Shown: piece by piece, positions 13,518 through 23,196 of the stretch
Layout of the letters: the number at the start of each line of letters is the position of its first letter
How positions within the stretch are numbered: the first letter of the stretch is position 1
Assembly (NCBI RefSeq): GCF_036237315.1
Contig: NZ_CP108356.1
Span: 7,197,501-7,261,500 of the forward strand
Direction: 5' to 3'
Source of the DNA: Streptomyces sp. NBC_01351
GTDB lineage: Bacteria > Actinomycetota > Actinomycetes > Streptomycetales > Streptomycetaceae
Length of the DNA stretch: 64,000 bases
Made by a program: the position numbers and the translations under genes
Notes under the pieces: generated by a model
The model's input: only the letters and a program-made list of their open reading frames with translations
Told to the model about the DNA's origin: nothing
Database searches by the model: none

Positions 13518-15731
13518 TCAGCGGCGCGCGGGGGCGCGGGTGCAGAGGGCGGTGCGGACCGGGGCCCGGCGGCGCACGGGCGGGCACCTCCCGGAGGTGT
13601 CCGGGGGAGGGCGGGGCGCCGGGCGCGGCGCCCTGCGCTTCAGTACCCGCGGCGCCCACCAGTTCAGGCCGCCCGCCAGGCGCATGAGCGCCGGTACGAG
13701 GACGCCCCGTACGAGCGTGGCGTCGAGGAGGACGCCAAGGCCCGCGCCGATCCCGAAGAACTGCAGGAGGGAGACCCGGGAGGTGCCGAAGCTCAGCAGG
13801 GTGAAGGCCAGGAGGGCGCCGGCGGTCGTGACGATGCCGCCCGTGCGGGAGATGCCCGTGACGATCGCGGCGGCGTCGTCCTGCCCCGCCTCGTGCGCCT
13901 CCTTGATCCGCGCGAGGACGAACACCTCGTAGTCCACGGACAGCCCGAAGACGATGCAGAACAGCAGCACCGGCATGGTCGTGCTGAGCGGGCCGGGCGT
14001 GAAACCGAGCAGCTGGTGCAGATGGCCCGACTGGAAGATCCACACCATGGCGCCGAGGACGGCGGTGAGGCTCAGCGCGTTCAGTGCGATGGCCTTCAGC
14101 GGCAGGAGCAGGCTGCGCGTGAAGCCGAGCAGCAGCACGAAGGTGGTGAGGGTGATCACGGAGAGGGCGAGCGGCAGCCGGTCCGCGACGGTGGCCTTCG
14201 CGTCGACCAGCACCGCGCTCGGTCCGCCGACGAGGACCTCTGTGCCCGCCGGGGCGACGGCCCCGCGGACGTCGCGCACGAGCTGCTGCGCGGCGTCCGA
14301 CCGGGGGTCGACCAGCGGCACCACGGAGAGCCGGACCGGGCCCTCGCCGACGGGGCCCACGACCTCCGTGACCTGCCCGACCTGCGGGAGGGAGGACAGC
14401 CGACGGGCGTACTCGGCCCGCTCCGGCGCGGACGCGGTACCCGCCATGACGACGTTCAGCGCACCGGCGCCCTTCATGTCGAACTCCTCGCGCACCAGGT
14501 CCCCGGTCTGCCGGCCGGCCGTGCTCAGCGGCAGCGCCCGGTCGTCGGGGGTGGCGAAAGTGGCGTGCGCGAACGGCCCGGAGAGGAGCACCAGCAGACC
14601 GATCACCGGCAGCGCCGCGACCAGCGGGCGGCGTACGACGATCCGCGCCAGCCCTTCCCAGAACCGCGACCGCGAGCCCGCGTGCACGCGGCGGCGCCAC
14701 GGCACGGGCCAGGCGTTCACCCGGTTCCCGAGCAGTGTGAGCAGGGCCGGCAGGACGGTCACGGCGCTCACGGCCGCGATGGCCACCACGGCGATGCCCG
14801 CGTAGGCGAAGGAGCGCAGGAAGTACGGCGGGAACACGAGCAGCGTCGCGAGCGCGGCCGAGACCGTGGCGGCACTGAACAGGATCGTGTGGCCGGCGGT
14901 GCGCACGGTCCGCACGGCGGCGTTGCGCGGCCGGTATCCGGCGGCGAGTTCCTCACGGAACCGGGAGACGATCAGCAGCCCGTAGTCGATGCCCAGCCCC
15001 AGGCCGAGCGCCGTGGTGAGGTTCAGCGCGAACACGGACACGTCGGTGACGGCGCCGAGGACGCTCAGGATCAGCAGGGTCCCGGCGATGGCCAGCACCC
15101 CGATCAGCAGGGGCAGGGCCGCGGCCACCACACTGCCGAACACCAGGACCAGCAGGAGCAGGGTGCCCGGCAGGACGACGGCCTCGGCCCGCTTCAGGTC
15201 GGACTCCGCGATGTCCTGGAGCTCGGCGTCGACCAGAGCCGGTCCGCCCGCGTGGACGGAAAGGGAGCCGGACGTGGAGGCGGCCGGGGCGGTCAGCTCG
15301 TCGCGCAGGCGCTCGACCCGCTCCGCGAGCTCCTCGCCCTCGCCGTCCACGTGCGCGAGGAGCATGGCCGCGTGGCCGTCCCGGCTGCGCAGCTCCGCCG
15401 CGCCGCCGGTCCAGTACGAGGTCACGGCGCTCACGTGCGGCCGGGCGGCGAGGCGCCCGGTCAGGCCCTCGCCCGCGCTCCGGGCCGCCGGGTCGTCGAC
15501 GTAACCGCCGCGCACCCGCGCCACGACCACCAGGTTGGGGGAGGCTCCGAGCCGCTCGGCCGCCACCTGGGCGGCGCGGCTGGACTCGGATCGCGGATCG
15601 TCGTACCCCTGCGTCTTCAGCCGGCCGGTCGATCCCGCGCCGAGCGCGACGGACAGCAGCAGGAACGCGAGTGCGGCGAAGAGGACGAACCGGGGGCGGC
15701 GGGTCACGAAGACTCCGGCACGGGGGTACAT
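13518..15731 (-). CDS. MMPL/RND-family lipid exporter
   Basis: 737 residues. ATG at 15731 was chosen over an upstream in-frame ATG (15839) because GGAGG sits 6 bases before it and the protein then begins MYPRAGVFVTRRPR just ahead of TM1. It shows the two-fold RND layout: TM1, a large external loop (about 40-180), five or so TM segments, TM7, a second loop and a terminal TM cluster. Asp-Tyr pairs occur in both halves (GIDYGL about 249, SVDYEVF about 598), matching the proton-relay pairs of MmpL3-type transporters. It is first gene of the operon with the PKS-AONS and PPTase, which points to export of their product, probably a lipid-like compound. Confidence 0.92.
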   Translation of the reverse strand: MYPRAGVFVTRRPRFVLFAALAFLLLSVALGAGSTGRLKTQGYDDPRSESSRAAQVAAERLGASPNLVVVARVRGGYVDDPAARSAGEGLTGRLAARPHVSAVTSYWTGGAAELRSRDGHAAMLLAHVDGEGEELAERVERLRDELTAPAASTSGSLSVHAGGPALVDAELQDIAESDLKRAEAVVLPGTLLLLVLVFGSVVAAALPLLIGVLAIAGTLLILSVLGAVTDVSVFALNLTTALGLGLGIDYGLLIVSRFREELAAGYRPRNAAVRTVRTAGHTILFSAATVSAALATLLVFPPYFLRSFAYAGIAVVAIAAVSAVTVLPALLTLLGNRVNAWPVPWRRRVHAGSRSRFWEGLARIVVRRPLVAALPVIGLLVLLSGPFAHATFATPDDRALPLSTAGRQTGDLVREEFDMKGAGALNVVMAGTASAPERAEYARRLSSLPQVGQVTEVVGPVGEGPVRLSVVPLVDPRSDAAQQLVRDVRGAVAPAGTEVLVGGPSAVLVDAKATVADRLPLALSVITLTTFVLLLGFTRSLLLPLKAIALNALSLTAVLGAMVWIFQSGHLHQLLGFTPGPLSTTMPVLLFCIVFGLSVDYEVFVLARIKEAHEAGQDDAAAIVTGISRTGGIVTTAGALLAFTLLSFGTSRVSLLQFFGIGAGLGVLLDATLVRGVLVPALMRLAGGLNWWAPRVLKRRAPRPAPRPPPDTSGRCPPVRRRAPVRTALCTRAPARR

Positions 15732-15928
15732 GGTGCCTCCGATTCCCTGGTAGATCCCGATCGGCTCCTGCTGAGCAGGACGGTCGATCTCCACCGTGCC
15801 CGGGGGCGGGGCGAGGGCGTAGCCCCGGCAATTCGTCACTTGACAGGAGCCGTGGGGAGGTCTCCGGCTTGTCCACAGGTTCGGCCGGGAGGGACGGGGG
15901 TGTCGGCAGGTGCCGCTAGGCTTCTCGA

Positions 15929-17935
15929 ATGGCCCTTCCGGACGCGTCCCCCGAGATCTCCGATGCTCTGCGCGTGCTCCACCGCGTCTTCGGTTACGAC
16001 TCCTTCCGCGGTGAGCAGCAGCAGATCATCGAGCAGGTGGCCGGCGGCGGCGACGCCCTCGTGCTCATGCCGACCGGCGGCGGCAAGTCGCTCTGCTACC
16101 AGATCCCGGCGCTCGTCAGAGACGGCACGGGCATCGTGATCTCGCCGCTCATCGCGCTGATGCAGGACCAGGTGGACGCGCTCACCGCCCTCGGCGTGCG
16201 GGCCGGATTCCTCAATTCCACGCAGGACACGTACGAGCGGCAGGCCGTCGAGCAGGCCTTCCTCGCCGACGAGCTGGACCTGCTGTACCTGGCGCCCGAG
16301 CGGCTGCGCACCGAGGGCACCCAGCGGCTGCTCGACCGGGGCAAGGTGGCGCTCTTCGCGATCGACGAGGCGCACTGCGTCGCCCAGTGGGGTCACGACT
16401 TCCGGCCGGACTACCTCGCGCTGTCCATGCTGCACGAGCGCTGGCCGAAGGTGCCGCGGATCGCGCTGACCGCGACGGCCACGAGCGCCACCCACGCCGA
16501 GATCGCGTCGCGGCTCGGTCTGGAGGACGCCCGGCACTTCGTGGCCAGTTTCGACCGGCCGAACATCCAGTACCGCATCGTGTCGAAGAGCAACCCGCAG
16601 AAGCAGCTGCTGGAGCTGATCCGGGCCGAGCACGACGGGGACGCGGGCGTCGTCTACTGCCTCTCGCGGGCCTCCGTGGAGAAGACCGCGGCCTTCCTCG
16701 TCGAGCAGGGCATCGACGCCGTGGCCTACCACGCGGGCATGGATTCCCGCACGCGCGCCGCGAACCAGGCCCGCTTCCTGCGGGAGGACGGGGTCGTGGT
16801 GGTGGCCACGATCGCCTTCGGCATGGGCATCGACAAGCCGGACGTGCGCTTCGTCGCCCACCTCGACCTGCCGAAGTCGGTCGAGGGCTACTACCAGGAG
16901 ACCGGCCGCGCGGGCCGCGACGGCGAGCCGGCCACGGCGTGGCTGGCGTACGGCCTGCAGGACGTGGTCCAGCAGCGCAAGCTCATCGACGGCTCCGAGG
17001 GCGACGAGGCGCACCGGCGCTCGATGGCCGCGCACCTCGACGCCATGCTCGCGCTGTGCGAGACGGTCGACTGCCGCAGGGTGGGGCTGCTGGCCTACTT
17101 CGGTCAGCCGGGCGAGGCGTGCGGGAACTGCGACACGTGCCTGACGCCGCCCGAGTCCTGGGACGCGACGGTCGCCGCGCAGAAGCTGCTGTCCACGGTG
17201 TGGCGCCTCGCGAAGGAACGGCGCCAGAAGTTCGGCGCGGGCCAGATCATCGACATCCTGCAGGGCAAGAAGACCGCCAAGGTCATCCAGTTCGACCACG
17301 ACGGGCTGTCGGTGTTCGGAGTCGGGGCGGACCTGAGCACCGCGGAGTGGCGAGGCGTCGTACGCCAGCTGCTCGCGCTGCGGCTGCTGACGGTGGAAGG
17401 CGACTTCGGGACGCTCGTGCTGACGGACGACAGCGGCGAGGTGCTGGGCGGGCGCCGCAAGGTCACGATGCGCAAGGAGACCGCGGCGGCGAGCCCCGCC
17501 CGCAAGGACTCCGGATCGCGCAAGGGCAAGGGCGGCCGGGTGCCGGCCGACCTGCCGGCGGCCGCGGTCCCGGTCTTCGAGGCCTTGCGGGCCTGGCGGG
17601 CCGCGACGGCGCGCGAACAGGGCGTACCGGCGTACGTCGTCTTCCACGACGCGACGCTGCGGGAGATCGCGACGCGGCTGCCCGGCACGGCCGAGGAGCT
17701 GGGCACGATCGGCGGGGTCGGCGAGGCCAAGCTCGCCAAGTACGCCGAAGGCGTGCTCGGGGCCCTGGCCGAGGCCCACGCCACGGTTCCGGCCCCGGCG
17801 ACCCCGCCCCCTGCCGAGTCCGTCCCGCAGGTGCCCGTGCCGGCTCCGGCATCCCGTTCCGCCGCGCCGTACGACGAGGAGCCGCCGCCCTTCGACCTGG
17901 AGGAAATGGACCCGCCGTGGGACGACTGGGAGTAG
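15929..17935 (+). CDS. recQ: ATP-dependent DNA helicase RecQ
   Basis: 668 residues. A 3'-5' helicase in recombination and fork repair. Visible motifs are Walker [11 protein letters not shown] (about 50), DEAHC (about 145), the aromatic-rich loop [10 protein letters not shown], motif [12 protein letters not shown], and a zinc cluster with four Cys (C-RRVG... CGNCDTC, about 375-405). The winged-helix region follows, then an HRDC domain (about 545-615, VFEALRAWR...). The last 50 residues are an acidic Pro-rich tail. Length fits actinobacterial RecQ. It is divergent from the MMPL operon, and its end overlaps the DUF5990 gene by 19 bases. No obvious ribosome binding site precedes the ATG. Confidence 0.96.
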   Translation: MALPDASPEISDALRVLHRVFGYDSFRGEQQQIIEQVAGGGDALVLMPTGGGKSLCYQIPALVRDGTGIVISPLIALMQDQVDALTALGVRAGFLNSTQDTYERQAVEQAFLADELDLLYLAPERLRTEGTQRLLDRGKVALFAIDEAHCVAQWGHDFRPDYLALSMLHERWPKVPRIALTATATSATHAEIASRLGLEDARHFVASFDRPNIQYRIVSKSNPQKQLLELIRAEHDGDAGVVYCLSRASVEKTAAFLVEQGIDAVAYHAGMDSRTRAANQARFLREDGVVVVATIAFGMGIDKPDVRFVAHLDLPKSVEGYYQETGRAGRDGEPATAWLAYGLQDVVQQRKLIDGSEGDEAHRRSMAAHLDAMLALCETVDCRRVGLLAYFGQPGEACGNCDTCLTPPESWDATVAAQKLLSTVWRLAKERRQKFGAGQIIDILQGKKTAKVIQFDHDGLSVFGVGADLSTAEWRGVVRQLLALRLLTVEGDFGTLVLTDDSGEVLGGRRKVTMRKETAAASPARKDSGSRKGKGGRVPADLPAAAVPVFEALRAWRAATAREQGVPAYVVFHDATLREIATRLPGTAEELGTIGGVGEAKLAKYAEGVLGALAEAHATVPAPATPPPAESVPQVPVPAPASRSAAPYDEEPPPFDLEEMDPPWDDWE

Positions 17936-18348
17936 TCCTCGCGCTGCGGATCGTGGGCCGCGAGCTGCCGGGCCGTGAATGCGGCGGGTACCGGGACGTG
18001 CACGTCGCCGTGCAGCGCGGGCGGGAGCCCGAAGGGGCCGTGCCCGCGGACGCCGCGGAGGCGGTCTGGGAGTTCACCGTCGAGGCGGTCGCCGCCCCCG
18101 ACGGCACCCGGGATTTCCGCGGACCCCACGTCCAGGGGCGGCGCGGGGCCCGGTTCCTCTACCTGACCTGGGGCGAGCAGCCGCCCGGCGGGGCGTTCAC
18201 GATGTTCCGGCGGGCCAAGCTGATGCTCGACGACCTCCCCGCGCGGTCCGTCGAGCGGGGCACCGCCGAAGCACGGCTCGCCCTGACGGACCGGTGCGGA
18301 ATGCCCGTGTGCGCGAGCGTCCGCCCGCCCGCCGTCACCTGGACCTGA
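17917..18348 (+). CDS. DUF5990 family protein
   Basis: 143 residues from GTG 17917, preceded by GGAGGAA 11 bases upstream and overlapping the recQ end. The sequence follows the DUF5990 pattern: [55 protein letters not shown] and [12 protein letters not shown] (quoted in pieces). It is a small soluble protein of unknown function. Translational coupling to recQ suggests shared expression. Three tandem 15-base repeats start at its last codons. Confidence 0.85.
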   Translation: MGRLGVVLALRIVGRELPGRECGGYRDVHVAVQRGREPEGAVPADAAEAVWEFTVEAVAAPDGTRDFRGPHVQGRRGARFLYLTWGEQPPGGAFTMFRRAKLMLDDLPARSVERGTAEARLALTDRCGMPVCASVRPPAVTWT

Positions 18349-18388
18349 CGGGACCGGGCCTGACGGGACCGGACCTGACGGGACTGGA
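18344..18388. repeat. Three tandem copies of a 15-base unit spanning the DUF5990 stop codon
   Basis: Units cctgacgggaccggg, cctgacgggaccgga and cctgacgggactgga follow without spacing at 18344-18388. The first unit contains the TGA stop of the DUF5990 gene, so copy-number change would not alter the protein. Confidence 0.8.
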
Positions 18389-18433
18389 CGGGGGCACGTG
18401 TGACGTGTTCACGCCGGATTTACCTCCCCGGCG

Positions 18434-19399
18434 ATGCTCGGCGCCATGGCCCTCAGTAGACGAGCACTGCTGGCACAGGCAACCGCGGCGGCCACCGTCG
18501 CCACCTCCTCCGTAACGGCCGCCGCCGCAGCCGCGGAGCCGACCACCACCACGACGACCCTGCGCGGCACGATCCCGCCGGGGGCACCGGACTTCGTGTA
18601 CGTCCCGCTGGACGTTCCGCTGGGCGTACGGGAGTTACGCGTCTCCTACCGCTACGACAAGCCGCCCACCCCGCCCGGCACCCCGGGCAACGCCCTCGAC
18701 ATCGGCCTGTTCGACCAGCGCGGCACCGCACTCGGCCGCCGCGGCTTCCGCGGCTGGTCCGGCGGCACCCGCAGCGAGTTCTTCGTCCGCGCCGACGACG
18801 CCACCCCGGGCTACCTGCCCGGTCCGCTGGAGCCCGGCCGCCGGCACGTCGCACTCGGCCCCTACACCGTGGCCCCGCAGGGCCTGCCGTACGAGATCAC
18901 CGCCGTCCTCACCTTCGGCGAACCGGCGTCCCCCGCCCCCGTCACCTACCCGCCCGAGCGGGTCCCGGGCCGCGGACGCGCCTGGTACCGCGGTGACTGC
19001 CACGTCCACTCCGTGCACTCCGACGGCCGCCGCACCCCCACCGAGATAGCCGGCCTCGCCCGCGCCGCGGGCCTGGACTTCATCAACACCTCCGAACACA
19101 ACACCCACAGCTCCCACACCGCCTGGGCGGGCGCCTGCGACCAGGGCCTGCTCGTCCTCACGGGAGAGGAGGTCACCACCCGCACCGGCCACGTCCTGAC
19201 CGGGGCGGAGGGCTGCGACCTGCGGCTGGTCACGGACCAGGGCCTGGCGTTCACGGCGCCGGGGGCGACCTCCCTGGAGTGGCGCACGACGCCCGCCAGG
19301 GCCGCGTACGTCCGCGCGGAGGCCCGCCGTCCCGCGCAGATGCCACCGCTGCCCGGCCCGCCCGCTGCCTTCACCAACCCGATCTGGCTGGACTCCTGA
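18434..19399 (+). CDS. Tat-exported PHP/CehA-type metallohydrolase with a large internal deletion
   Basis: 321 residues. The Tat-like leader LSRRALLAQ is near the N-terminus; ATG 18446 is an equally good start. An N-terminal beta domain (about 45-170) is followed by the PHP opening GDCHVHSVHSDGRRTP and SEHNTHSS, then TGEEVTTRTGH. Family members normally continue for about 170-200 more residues with further metal ligands (AHP and SDxH-type). Here the sequence jumps at about 19197-19220 straight to the C-terminal beta segment (LVTDQGLAF...WRTTPARAAYVRAE...TNPIW). The frame is open, but half the metal site is missing, so the product is probably not an active hydrolase. Confidence 0.75.
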   Translation: MLGAMALSRRALLAQATAAATVATSSVTAAAAAAEPTTTTTTLRGTIPPGAPDFVYVPLDVPLGVRELRVSYRYDKPPTPPGTPGNALDIGLFDQRGTALGRRGFRGWSGGTRSEFFVRADDATPGYLPGPLEPGRRHVALGPYTVAPQGLPYEITAVLTFGEPASPAPVTYPPERVPGRGRAWYRGDCHVHSVHSDGRRTPTEIAGLARAAGLDFINTSEHNTHSSHTAWAGACDQGLLVLTGEEVTTRTGHVLTGAEGCDLRLVTDQGLAFTAPGATSLEWRTTPARAAYVRAEARRPAQMPPLPGPPAAFTNPIWLDS

Positions 19400-19406
19400 C
19401 GCAGGA

Positions 19407-20234
19407 TCAGGACGGGCTGTCCAGCAGCCGCGTGCGGAACAGGCCGAGCACCTGGTCCAGCGCCGCCCGGGTCGGCTCGCCGGGGGCGTCGATCAGGTGC
19501 TCGGTCAGCACGGAGTGCGGGGGCAGCAGGCCCTCGGGGTTGGCGGCGCCGTCCTCCAGCTCGACGGCGACGAAGGCCTCGCCGAGCTCGCGCCGCAGGA
19601 AGGCGAACCGCTCCCCGGGCACGAACCGGTCGCCCTTGAACCGCAGCCCCATGACCTGCAACCCCTCCCGCTCGCAGCGCCCCCGTACGACGGCGAGCTC
19701 CGCGGGGCTGATGTCGATCGTCCGCGAACGGCCCGCCGAGACGGCCAGCGGCAGCGACGGCTGGGACAGCACCGGGGCGACCAGCCGGGGGTCGGTCGCC
19801 ATCGCCAGCGCGAAGCCCCCGGTCAGGCACATCCCGACGGCACCGACGCCCGGGCCTCCGCACCGCTCGTGCTCGTGGGCGGCCAGGGCGCGCAGCCAGG
19901 CCACGACGCGGGAACTGCGGCCCGTGGCCAGCACGGTGAACTCGCGGCTCACGCACACCTTGAGCATCGTCGAGGCCGCGTACCGCGCGGTGCCCAGCCG
20001 GCCGTGCGCCTCGGGGCGCGGGTCGAGGCCGGGCTCGCCGAACAGCACCGGGAGCACGGCCGTGCAACCGATCGCCGCGACCCGGTCCGCGAACTCCAGC
20101 ACCTTCGGCGTGATGCCCGGTACCTCGGCCATCACGATCACGGCGGGACCGGTGCCGCGCCGCAGGATCCCGCGTGAGGTGCCCTCGTGCGTGAACGAGC
20201 CCCGCTCGTACCCGGACAGGTCGTGGTCGGTCAT
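19407..20234 (-). CDS. Dienelactone hydrolase family protein
   Basis: 275 residues, alpha/beta-hydrolase fold. The nucleophile motif is GMCLTGGFA, the Cys version (GxCxGG) typical of dienelactone hydrolases. The oxyanion region is VIVMAEVPGITPKVLEFADRVA (in part). The expected acid/His pair would fall in the C-terminal third (PPHSVLTEHL). Hydrolysis of lactone or ester substrates is likely; the actual substrate is unknown. It ends 7 bases from the convergent PHP gene stop and stands as a single gene. Confidence 0.85.
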   Translation of the reverse strand: MTDHDLSGYERGSFTHEGTSRGILRRGTGPAVIVMAEVPGITPKVLEFADRVAAIGCTAVLPVLFGEPGLDPRPEAHGRLGTARYAASTMLKVCVSREFTVLATGRSSRVVAWLRALAAHEHERCGGPGVGAVGMCLTGGFALAMATDPRLVAPVLSQPSLPLAVSAGRSRTIDISPAELAVVRGRCEREGLQVMGLRFKGDRFVPGERFAFLRRELGEAFVAVELEDGAANPEGLLPPHSVLTEHLIDAPGEPTRAALDQVLGLFRTRLLDSPS

Positions 20235-20329
20235 GACTTCTCATCCCCTCCGCACACCGGACGGGCCGGGAGAACTCGGCGGCCCCGGGGGAGTCTCGCA
20301 CGCGTGAGCGGGTTCGGGAGGCCCGCCGG

Positions 20330-21250
20330 TCAGACTTCGTCGCCCGGCGTGTACGAGGTGAACGGAGCCCAGCCCTTGAGGGCGAAGCCGCCGTCCTCCC
20401 GCACCACTTCGGCGGCGCCGTGGCCGCCGAAGTGCGCCGGAACCACCAGCCCGTTGTGGTCGGCGGCCCAGCCGAGCACCCTGCGCCGGGCGGCCCGCGC
20501 CTGCACGGCGTCCTCGCAGAAGCAGCTGTTCGCGTCCGGCTCCAGGATCTGCACCGGACTGTGCAGCAGGTCCCCGACGAACACCGCCCGGTCGGTGCCC
20601 GACGCGAGCGTGAGCACGGAGGACCCCGGGGTGTGGCCGGCGGCCAGGTTCAGCGTCAGGTTCGCGTCGATACGGTGGTCGGCGCCCTCCCACAACAGGG
20701 TCCGGCCCGCCTCGTGGACGGGGGCGACGCTGTCCGCGAAGGCCTGGGCGTTGCCGTCGCCGAGGACGGAGGCGTGACCGTTCGCCGGGTTCCAGAAATC
20801 GAAGTCGTCGCGGTGGATCAGGTAGGTGGCGTTCGGGAAGGTGGGCACCCAGTCCTCCCCGTCCAGACGGGTGTTCCAGCCCACGTGGTCCGCGTGCAGA
20901 TGGGTGTTGACGACGAGGTCGACGTCCTCGGGGCGCACCCCGGCCCGGGCGAGGTTGCCCAGGAAGTCGGTCTCCAGCCGGTCCCAGGGCATGCCGGGGC
21001 GCGCCTTGTGGTTGCCGCCGCCGGTGTCGACCAGGATGGTGCGGCCCTCGCTGCGCAGCACCCAGGTCTGCAGCGCCGCGTTGGCGACCGGCGGCTCTCC
21101 ATTGACGAACTCCGGCCGCAGCCAGGCGGATTCCTCCGCCCAGACGCTCTCACTGCTCTCGGGGACGAAGGCGCGGGGGGCGAGCCCGAGGGGTCCGTAG
21201 TACTCGCGGACCCGGCTCACGGTGACATTGCCCAACTCGATGGTGTCCAT
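20330..21250 (-). CDS. Metallo-beta-lactamase-fold hydrolase
   Basis: 306 residues from ATG 21250 (GTGGGGGCC upstream). It carries the metal-binding THLHADHVGWN (HxHxDH) at about residue 115, a GHTPGSSV segment with the third His, and VFVGDLLHSP. It resembles the quorum-lactonase-like MBL enzymes common in Streptomyces. Divergent from the XRE/MmyB regulator gene (start 21354) across 103 bases, the usual arrangement for a regulator and its target. Confidence 0.9.
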   Translation of the reverse strand: MDTIELGNVTVSRVREYYGPLGLAPRAFVPESSESVWAEESAWLRPEFVNGEPPVANAALQTWVLRSEGRTILVDTGGGNHKARPGMPWDRLETDFLGNLARAGVRPEDVDLVVNTHLHADHVGWNTRLDGEDWVPTFPNATYLIHRDDFDFWNPANGHASVLGDGNAQAFADSVAPVHEAGRTLLWEGADHRIDANLTLNLAAGHTPGSSVLTLASGTDRAVFVGDLLHSPVQILEPDANSCFCEDAVQARAARRRVLGWAADHNGLVVPAHFGGHGAAEVVREDGGFALKGWAPFTSYTPGDEV

Positions 21251-21353
21251 GGCCCCCACACTCGGCGGATCCGGGGCGGGCAGCCACACCCTTCCCTGCC
21301 TATCCCCGGCAGGGAGCGGTTACCGGCCGGAGACCTCCCGGATACTGGGGCGC

Positions 21354-22268
21354 ATGGATGGACAGAGCTCCCTCGGCGCGTTCCTGCAGGCCCGCCGCTC
21401 CCGGCTGCGGCCCGAGGACATCGGCCTCGACACCTACGGCGAACGGCGCCGGGTCCAGGGCCTGCGCCGTGAGGAACTGGCCCTGCTCGCCGGCGTCAGC
21501 GCCTCGTACTACGCCCGGCTGGAACAGGGCCACGCGCACCACGCCTCCCCCGAGGTGCTGGACGCCATCGCCCACGCCCTGACGCTGGACGAGGTGGAGC
21601 GCCGGCACCTGCACGACCTCGCGGGGGCCGCCGTCCGGCGCCGACCGGCCCGCCGCCCGCCGCCGGAGCGCGTCGACCCGGCGACCCGTACGCTGCTGGA
21701 CTCCATGCCCGACGTACCGGCCGTCGTCGGCGGCCGGCGCACCGACATCCTGGCCTGGAACCCGCTGGGTCACGCCCTGTTCGCCGGCCACCTGGACCCG
21801 CTCGCACCCGACCGGCCCGCGGACCGCCCCAACATGGCCTCGCTGATCTTCCTCGACGCCCACACCCGGGACCTGTACGTCAGCTGGGAGGACAAGGCGC
21901 GGGCCGTCGTGGGCAGCCTGCGCCACGCGGCGGGCCGCCACCCCGGGGACGCGCTGCTCGCCGCCCTCATCGGTGAACTCAGCATGCGGAGCGCCGAGTT
22001 CGCGACGATGTGGGCCGACCACCGGGTGCGGCAGTGCACCGTCGCCGAACACCGGATGAGGCATCCGCTGGTCGGCGCGCTGACGGTCAGCCAGCAGGCG
22101 TTGCGGATCACCGACGACCAGACCCTGCTCGTGGCGACCGCTCCCGCCGACTCGGAGGCCCGTACGGCTCTCCGATTGCTGGCGCAGGCCACTGCCACTG
22201 CCACTGCCACTGTCACCGCCACCGCCACTCACGAGGCCGTGGGCGCGGGAGGGGTCCCTCGGCCCTGA
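21354..22268 (+). CDS. XRE-family regulator with MmyB-like ligand-binding domain
   Basis: 304 residues. The start is ATG 21354, whose protein begins MDGQSSLGAFLQARR as in family members. The N-terminal helix-turn-helix spans about 8-80 (GLRREELALLAGVSASYYARLEQG). The C-terminal MmyB domain (about 105-270) binds fatty-acyl-like ligands in the family and carries DVPAVVGGRRTDILAWN and WADHRVRQC. Near the end is an Ala-Thr run (ATATATATVTATATH) from a six-base repeat tract at about 22188-22226. It probably represses or activates the divergent MBL-fold gene. Confidence 0.9.
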   Translation: MDGQSSLGAFLQARRSRLRPEDIGLDTYGERRRVQGLRREELALLAGVSASYYARLEQGHAHHASPEVLDAIAHALTLDEVERRHLHDLAGAAVRRRPARRPPPERVDPATRTLLDSMPDVPAVVGGRRTDILAWNPLGHALFAGHLDPLAPDRPADRPNMASLIFLDAHTRDLYVSWEDKARAVVGSLRHAAGRHPGDALLAALIGELSMRSAEFATMWADHRVRQCTVAEHRMRHPLVGALTVSQQALRITDDQTLLVATAPADSEARTALRLLAQATATATATVTATATHEAVGAGGVPRP

Positions 22269-22413
22269 CGCGGGTGCGGTGCGGGGGCGCCGCGGTCCCG
22301 AGCCGGGGACCGACCGGCTCTGCTCCCATCGGCAACGAGCCGCCGGTACAGTCGACTTGCGCCCCCGGCGCCGGGCTTTCGCGCACCCGCTCCCCATACC
22401 CCAAGGTCCCCAC

Positions 22414-23118
22414 ATGCACCTCGAACTGTTCGGCATCTCCTTCGACGATCCCCGCTACCAGGAGTTCCTCGCCGAGCAGGAGAGGGCGTACGCCCGGCTC
22501 GGCCACGAGACGATGGTCAGGTTCGGCAAGGGCGACGCGCGCGTCGGCGCCGATGCGCTCACCTGCGTGGCAGCCTTCGACGACGACGGCCGGCTCGTGG
22601 GCGGAGTGCGGATCCACCACGGCGTCGAAGGGGAGTTGCCCTCCGTCATCCACCTCGGCAGTCCGGAAGTCGCCTCCGCCGTCGCCGCGGCCCGCGCCCG
22701 GGGAGAGGCGGTGGCGGAGGTCTCCGGCGCGTGGGTGGCGCCGGACTGGCAGGGGCGCCATCTCGCCACCGTGCTGGTGGTCGCCGCCATCGCCGCCGCC
22801 GAGGCCCTCGGTGCCACGGCGATCCTCGGCAGCTGCTCAGCCCGGCTGACGGAGATGTACGAGCGCTGCGGCTACCGGTTCCGGCTGGAACGCCCCCTGA
22901 CCGATGCCCCGTTGCCGGGAGTCACCTCGTACTACTCCATCGACCGCATCGAGGAGTTCCACGACCGGGAAGCGCCACTGACGGGGGCGCTGCACGCGCT
23001 GGGCCAAGGGCTGCGGAGCACGCGCGAGCGCGTACCCGAGCAGGTGCTGCGCGTCTGCGCCGACCGGCTCGGCCTGCGGCTGTTCGAGCCGTCGCTGTCC
23101 TACTCGCCGGAACGCTGA
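22414..23118 (+). CDS. GNAT-family acetyltransferase
   Basis: 234 residues from ATG 22414 (ccaagg upstream). The acetyl-CoA motif appears as VSGAWVAPDWQGRHLATVLVVAAIA (quoted in part: WQGRHLATVL), followed by MYERCGYRF, a typical GNAT beta5 element. The C-terminal 60 residues are extra. It is 78 bases upstream of the E1-nitroreductase fusion on the same strand, and the two probably form one unit. The acetyl acceptor is unknown. Confidence 0.82.
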   Translation: MHLELFGISFDDPRYQEFLAEQERAYARLGHETMVRFGKGDARVGADALTCVAAFDDDGRLVGGVRIHHGVEGELPSVIHLGSPEVASAVAAARARGEAVAEVSGAWVAPDWQGRHLATVLVVAAIAAAEALGATAILGSCSARLTEMYERCGYRFRLERPLTDAPLPGVTSYYSIDRIEEFHDREAPLTGALHALGQGLRSTRERVPEQVLRVCADRLGLRLFEPSLSYSPER

Positions 23119-23196
23119 CGCCCCCGGCCCTCCGACCTTTTCCCCCCGGCCCGCCGCCCCCCTCGTCCCCCGACCACGACCTGCCGAAGGTGCACG

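Noticed and set aside
10135..14700. A 1500-codon minus-strand frame crossing the PKS and MMPL genes
   Set aside because: It spans two real genes in another frame and is Arg/Pro/Gly-rich without domains; a codon-bias artefact.
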